64,000 bases of DNA from Virgibacillus necropolis (GTDB lineage Bacteria; Bacillota; Bacilli; Bacillales; Amphibacillaceae): NCBI RefSeq assembly GCF_002224365.1, contig NZ_CP022437.1, forward strand, positions 682,001-746,000, read 5' to 3'. A model generated the notes under the pieces. The model worked only from the letters and a program-made list of their open reading frames with translations, had not been told where the DNA came from and made no database searches. The translations under genes and the position numbers were made by a program. Shown in pieces: positions 62,255 through 64,000 of the stretch. Within the stretch, counting starts at the first letter, position 1, and every line of letters starts with the position of its first letter.

Positions 62255-62570
62255 AATTTAATCGGTAGAGTGGAAAAAGTTAATCGACAATGCAGGAGAG
62301 TTGATCGGCAAGTCAAAAAATCGATCCACAGCAGCTGAAAGTCGATCGGCAGGATTGGAAAGTTGATCGTCAACCGCAAAAGTCGATCGAAAGCCCATGG
62401 AAGTTGATCTGCGTCAGCAGAAGTCAATCGGCAGCCCATCAGAGTTGATCCACAACTGTTACAAGTGCGATCTAAATAGAAAGGCAATTTAATAAAATCC
62501 AATTCATAAAAGTTCTCCCTTCATTTTGAGAATTGAAAGCCCAATCGCTAATATATAAAAGTTAATCGTC
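62255..62570. repeat. 21-nt phased GATC-family array (about 12 units)
   Basis: Cores GTTGATCG, GTCGATCG, GTTAATCG or GTCAATCG begin at 62257, 62279, 62300, 62320, 62341, 62362, 62382, 62403, 62423 and 62444. The spacing is 20 to 22, mostly 21. Two more lie at 62540 and 62561 (21 apart). This is the longest array in the window. It fills the gap between the broken Rpn gene and the oxidoreductase gene; the open frame across it on the minus strand is not credible. Confidence 0.82.
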
Positions 62571-62670
62571 AGTCCTAGCTATAGGATCATGAAAACGGAT
62601 TTATTTTGTCCTACACTTGGCATAAGGTACAATTAAATATAATAGTTCACTAAATATAGGAGGCACATAA

Positions 62671-63666
62671 ATGACTAACATACAATGGGGAATTCTAAGT
62701 ACGGCTGGAATCGCACAAAAGCAACTAATTCCAGCAATTCAACGGGCATCAAATGCAAAAGTAACGGCAATCGCAAGCAGTAGTGGGGTGGAAAAGGCGA
62801 AAACTGTTGCTAATAAATTTTCGATTGAAAAAACTCATGATAGTTATGAAAAGCTATTAGATGATCCGGAAATTGACGCCGTCTATATCCCGTTGCCTAA
62901 TCATTTACATAAAGAATGGGTCATTACAGCAGCCAACAAAGGGAAGCATATCCTTTGTGAAAAGCCAGCAGCGGTCAATGCTGCTGAATTTGAAGAAATG
63001 AAATCGGCATGCGAGGAACATCAGGTAATTTTCATGGAAGCATTTATGTATCATTTCCATCCGCAGCATGATCGTGTAAAAGAAATCATTGATTCAGGCG
63101 AAATCGGTGACGTTTCCTATATGCGAGCCGCACATTCCTTTCATATGAAAGATCGGGATAGCAATGTTCGCATGAAATATCAAGATGGTGGCGGGAGCCT
63201 TTATGATCTTGGTTGTTACGCCATCCACGCGATAAGAAATGTCCTCCGCGTAGAGCCTGAAACCGTTCAAGTTCATGCGATAAAGGATAATGGGGTAGAT
63301 ACAGATGCATATGCCTATTTAACGTTTCCAAATGGCGTGCATGCAACATTTGATTCAAGCTTTAACCTGACAGACCGCAATGAATACGAAGTGGTAGGTA
63401 CAGAAGGACGAATCATGATCCCGCGAGCATTTCGACCAGACAAAAATGGCGGAGACGGCTTAATCGTCGTTGAAAAACAAGGTGTAACGCGCACGGAAAC
63501 GGTAAAGACCGATCAATATCGTGATCAAGTAGAACATATCTCCGAAGCAATTTTGAATGGGGATCATAAACTTCATAATGATTTTGAAAACACCCTTAAC
63601 AATATGCGGGTAATTGATGCTTGTATGGAATCGATGGAGACGGGCGAGCGAGTCGAATTAGGTTAA
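62671..63666 (+). CDS. Gfo/Idh/MocA-family NAD(P)-dependent oxidoreductase
   Basis: This 331-residue dehydrogenase acts on a sugar, inositol or related polyol. The N-terminal fold starts IQWGILSTAGIAQKQLIPAI, the conserved GKHILCEKPAAVNAAEF (near residue 90) contains the catalytic EKP lysine, and MEAFMYHFHPQHDRVKEII follows. The C-terminal beta-sheet domain is complete. The start follows TAGGAGG. No pathway neighbour reveals the substrate. Confidence 0.88.
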   Translation: MTNIQWGILSTAGIAQKQLIPAIQRASNAKVTAIASSSGVEKAKTVANKFSIEKTHDSYEKLLDDPEIDAVYIPLPNHLHKEWVITAANKGKHILCEKPAAVNAAEFEEMKSACEEHQVIFMEAFMYHFHPQHDRVKEIIDSGEIGDVSYMRAAHSFHMKDRDSNVRMKYQDGGGSLYDLGCYAIHAIRNVLRVEPETVQVHAIKDNGVDTDAYAYLTFPNGVHATFDSSFNLTDRNEYEVVGTEGRIMIPRAFRPDKNGGDGLIVVEKQGVTRTETVKTDQYRDQVEHISEAILNGDHKLHNDFENTLNNMRVIDACMESMETGERVELG

Positions 63667-63683
63667 ATAGAATAGTTTGGTGG

Positions 63684-63718
63684 GGAAGAAGCTTGATTTT
63701 TAATCGGGCTTCTTTTTT
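63684..63718 (+). terminator. Terminator after the oxidoreductase gene
   Basis: A 7-bp stem AAGAAGC/GCTTCTT (63686-63692 and 63708-63714) runs into T residues. Confidence 0.75.
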
Positions 63719-63732
63719 GTGGTGTGGAGAGG

Positions 63733-63892
63733 TGTCCAGAACTCGGTGTGCCGTCGCCCGAGTTAGGGTTGGTGTCTCCCGAGTATACGAAGTTCTGTCC
63801 CGAGTTGGTGTCATTCTCTCCCGGATTTGATCGTTTGTCTCCCGAGTTGAACAAAATCAGGAAGTTAATTCATAGCATTGGGAAACCGATCG
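63733..63892. repeat. 21-nt phased CCCGAGTT array (6 units) with two GATC-type units behind it
   Basis: Cores begin at 63736 (decayed), 63757, 63778, 63799, 63820 and 63841, all exactly 21 apart. They are followed by GTTAATTC (63863) and ACCGATCG (63885), relatives of the other family. The two families thus occur side by side. An open frame across it repeats PEL or SPEL every seven codons, only because 21 is a multiple of three. Confidence 0.8.
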
Positions 63893-63970
63893 GCAGCTCA
63901 GCGGGTATTCTTATCTCCGTCGTTTTCAGTGAAATTACGACGAAAAGGTTAAATAGAAAAAGAGTTGTGT

Positions 63971-64000
63971 AATGAGAGCCAGTTATTAGGCTCTTTTTTT
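63971..64000 (+). terminator. Terminator-like hairpin at the window end
   Basis: A 6-bp stem AGAGCC/GGCTCT (63975-63980 and 63989-63994) is followed by T residues to the window edge. The gene it serves is not seen. Confidence 0.6.

Noticed and set aside
62255-62470. CRISPR array
   Set aside because: The conserved part is only 8-10 bases, with a 21-base period, no 24-37 base repeat and no cas genes nearby.
63724-63972. Open frame coding a repeated PEL/SPEL peptide
   Set aside because: The heptad repetition is a by-product of the 21-base repeat; there is no ribosome site and the frame starts inside the array.

Overview
The window looks like chromosomal DNA of a low-GC Gram-positive bacterium of the family Bacillaceae, perhaps from the Oceanobacillus/Virgibacillus/Lentibacillus side. 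The grounds are AT-rich DNA, AGGAGG-type ribosome binding sites, TTGACA/TATAAT promoters, CcpA-type cre sites, a T-box leader, wall teichoic acid genes, and Bacillus-type small genes (DUF1659, DUF2922, YvrJ, ywrABCD-like cluster). The exact genus cannot be fixed from the sequence alone. No rRNA or tRNA gene was seen.

Bases 1-35,700 form a cell-envelope region. It starts with csaB (wall-polymer pyruvylation, cut by the window edge), a DUF5693 membrane protein and a flippase-tagA pair. Poly(glycerol phosphate) teichoic acid genes follow (tagA, tagB, tagD, a tagE-like glycosyltransferase, tagF, tagG, tagH). Interleaved with them are three large secreted proteins: a subtilisin-like protease with three CWB2 wall-binding repeats, a glucosaminidase with four GW-type repeats and an amidase with three more. 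The same GW-type module also forms the C-terminus of TagH. Next come two glycerophosphodiester phosphodiesterases, a MurJ-type flippase, an O-antigen ligase/polymerase-like protein, a glycosyltransferase, tagO, an LCP ligase and a PBP4-type carboxypeptidase. Together they make the undecaprenyl-linked precursor (TagO, TagA, TagB, TagF), supply CDP-glycerol (TagD), decorate it (TagE), export it (TagGH), attach it (LCP) and remodel the wall.

Bases 35,800-44,600 are metabolic. A cre-controlled GntR/Nramp-like/L-2-hydroxyglutarate oxidase operon is followed by a ywrC-ywrD-ywrB/A-like cluster (Lrp regulator, gamma-glutamyltransferase, two half-size chromate transporters) and a second Nramp-like gene with its own cre site.

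Bases 44,600-50,300 are accessory. They contain a secreted protein of unknown function, a plasmid-type repL gene with two tiny downstream ORFs, a 5'-truncated mtlD, a T-box leader (probably methionine) before a SAM hydroxide adenosyltransferase gene, a type I toxin with a strong antisense promoter, and the DUF1659/DUF2922/YvrJ trio.

Bases 50,600-64,000 hold two M20 amidohydrolases with an AbgT transporter, a ROK regulator, a galKETM operon with a cre site, a frameshifted Rpn-family nuclease gene and a Gfo/Idh/MocA oxidoreductase.

The least-explained signals are two families of short intergenic repeats phased at about 21 bases (arrays near 25.3, 49.9, 50.3, 54.8, 62.3 and 63.8 kb), and a decayed duplication that split the tagD-tagB pair around the protease gene.
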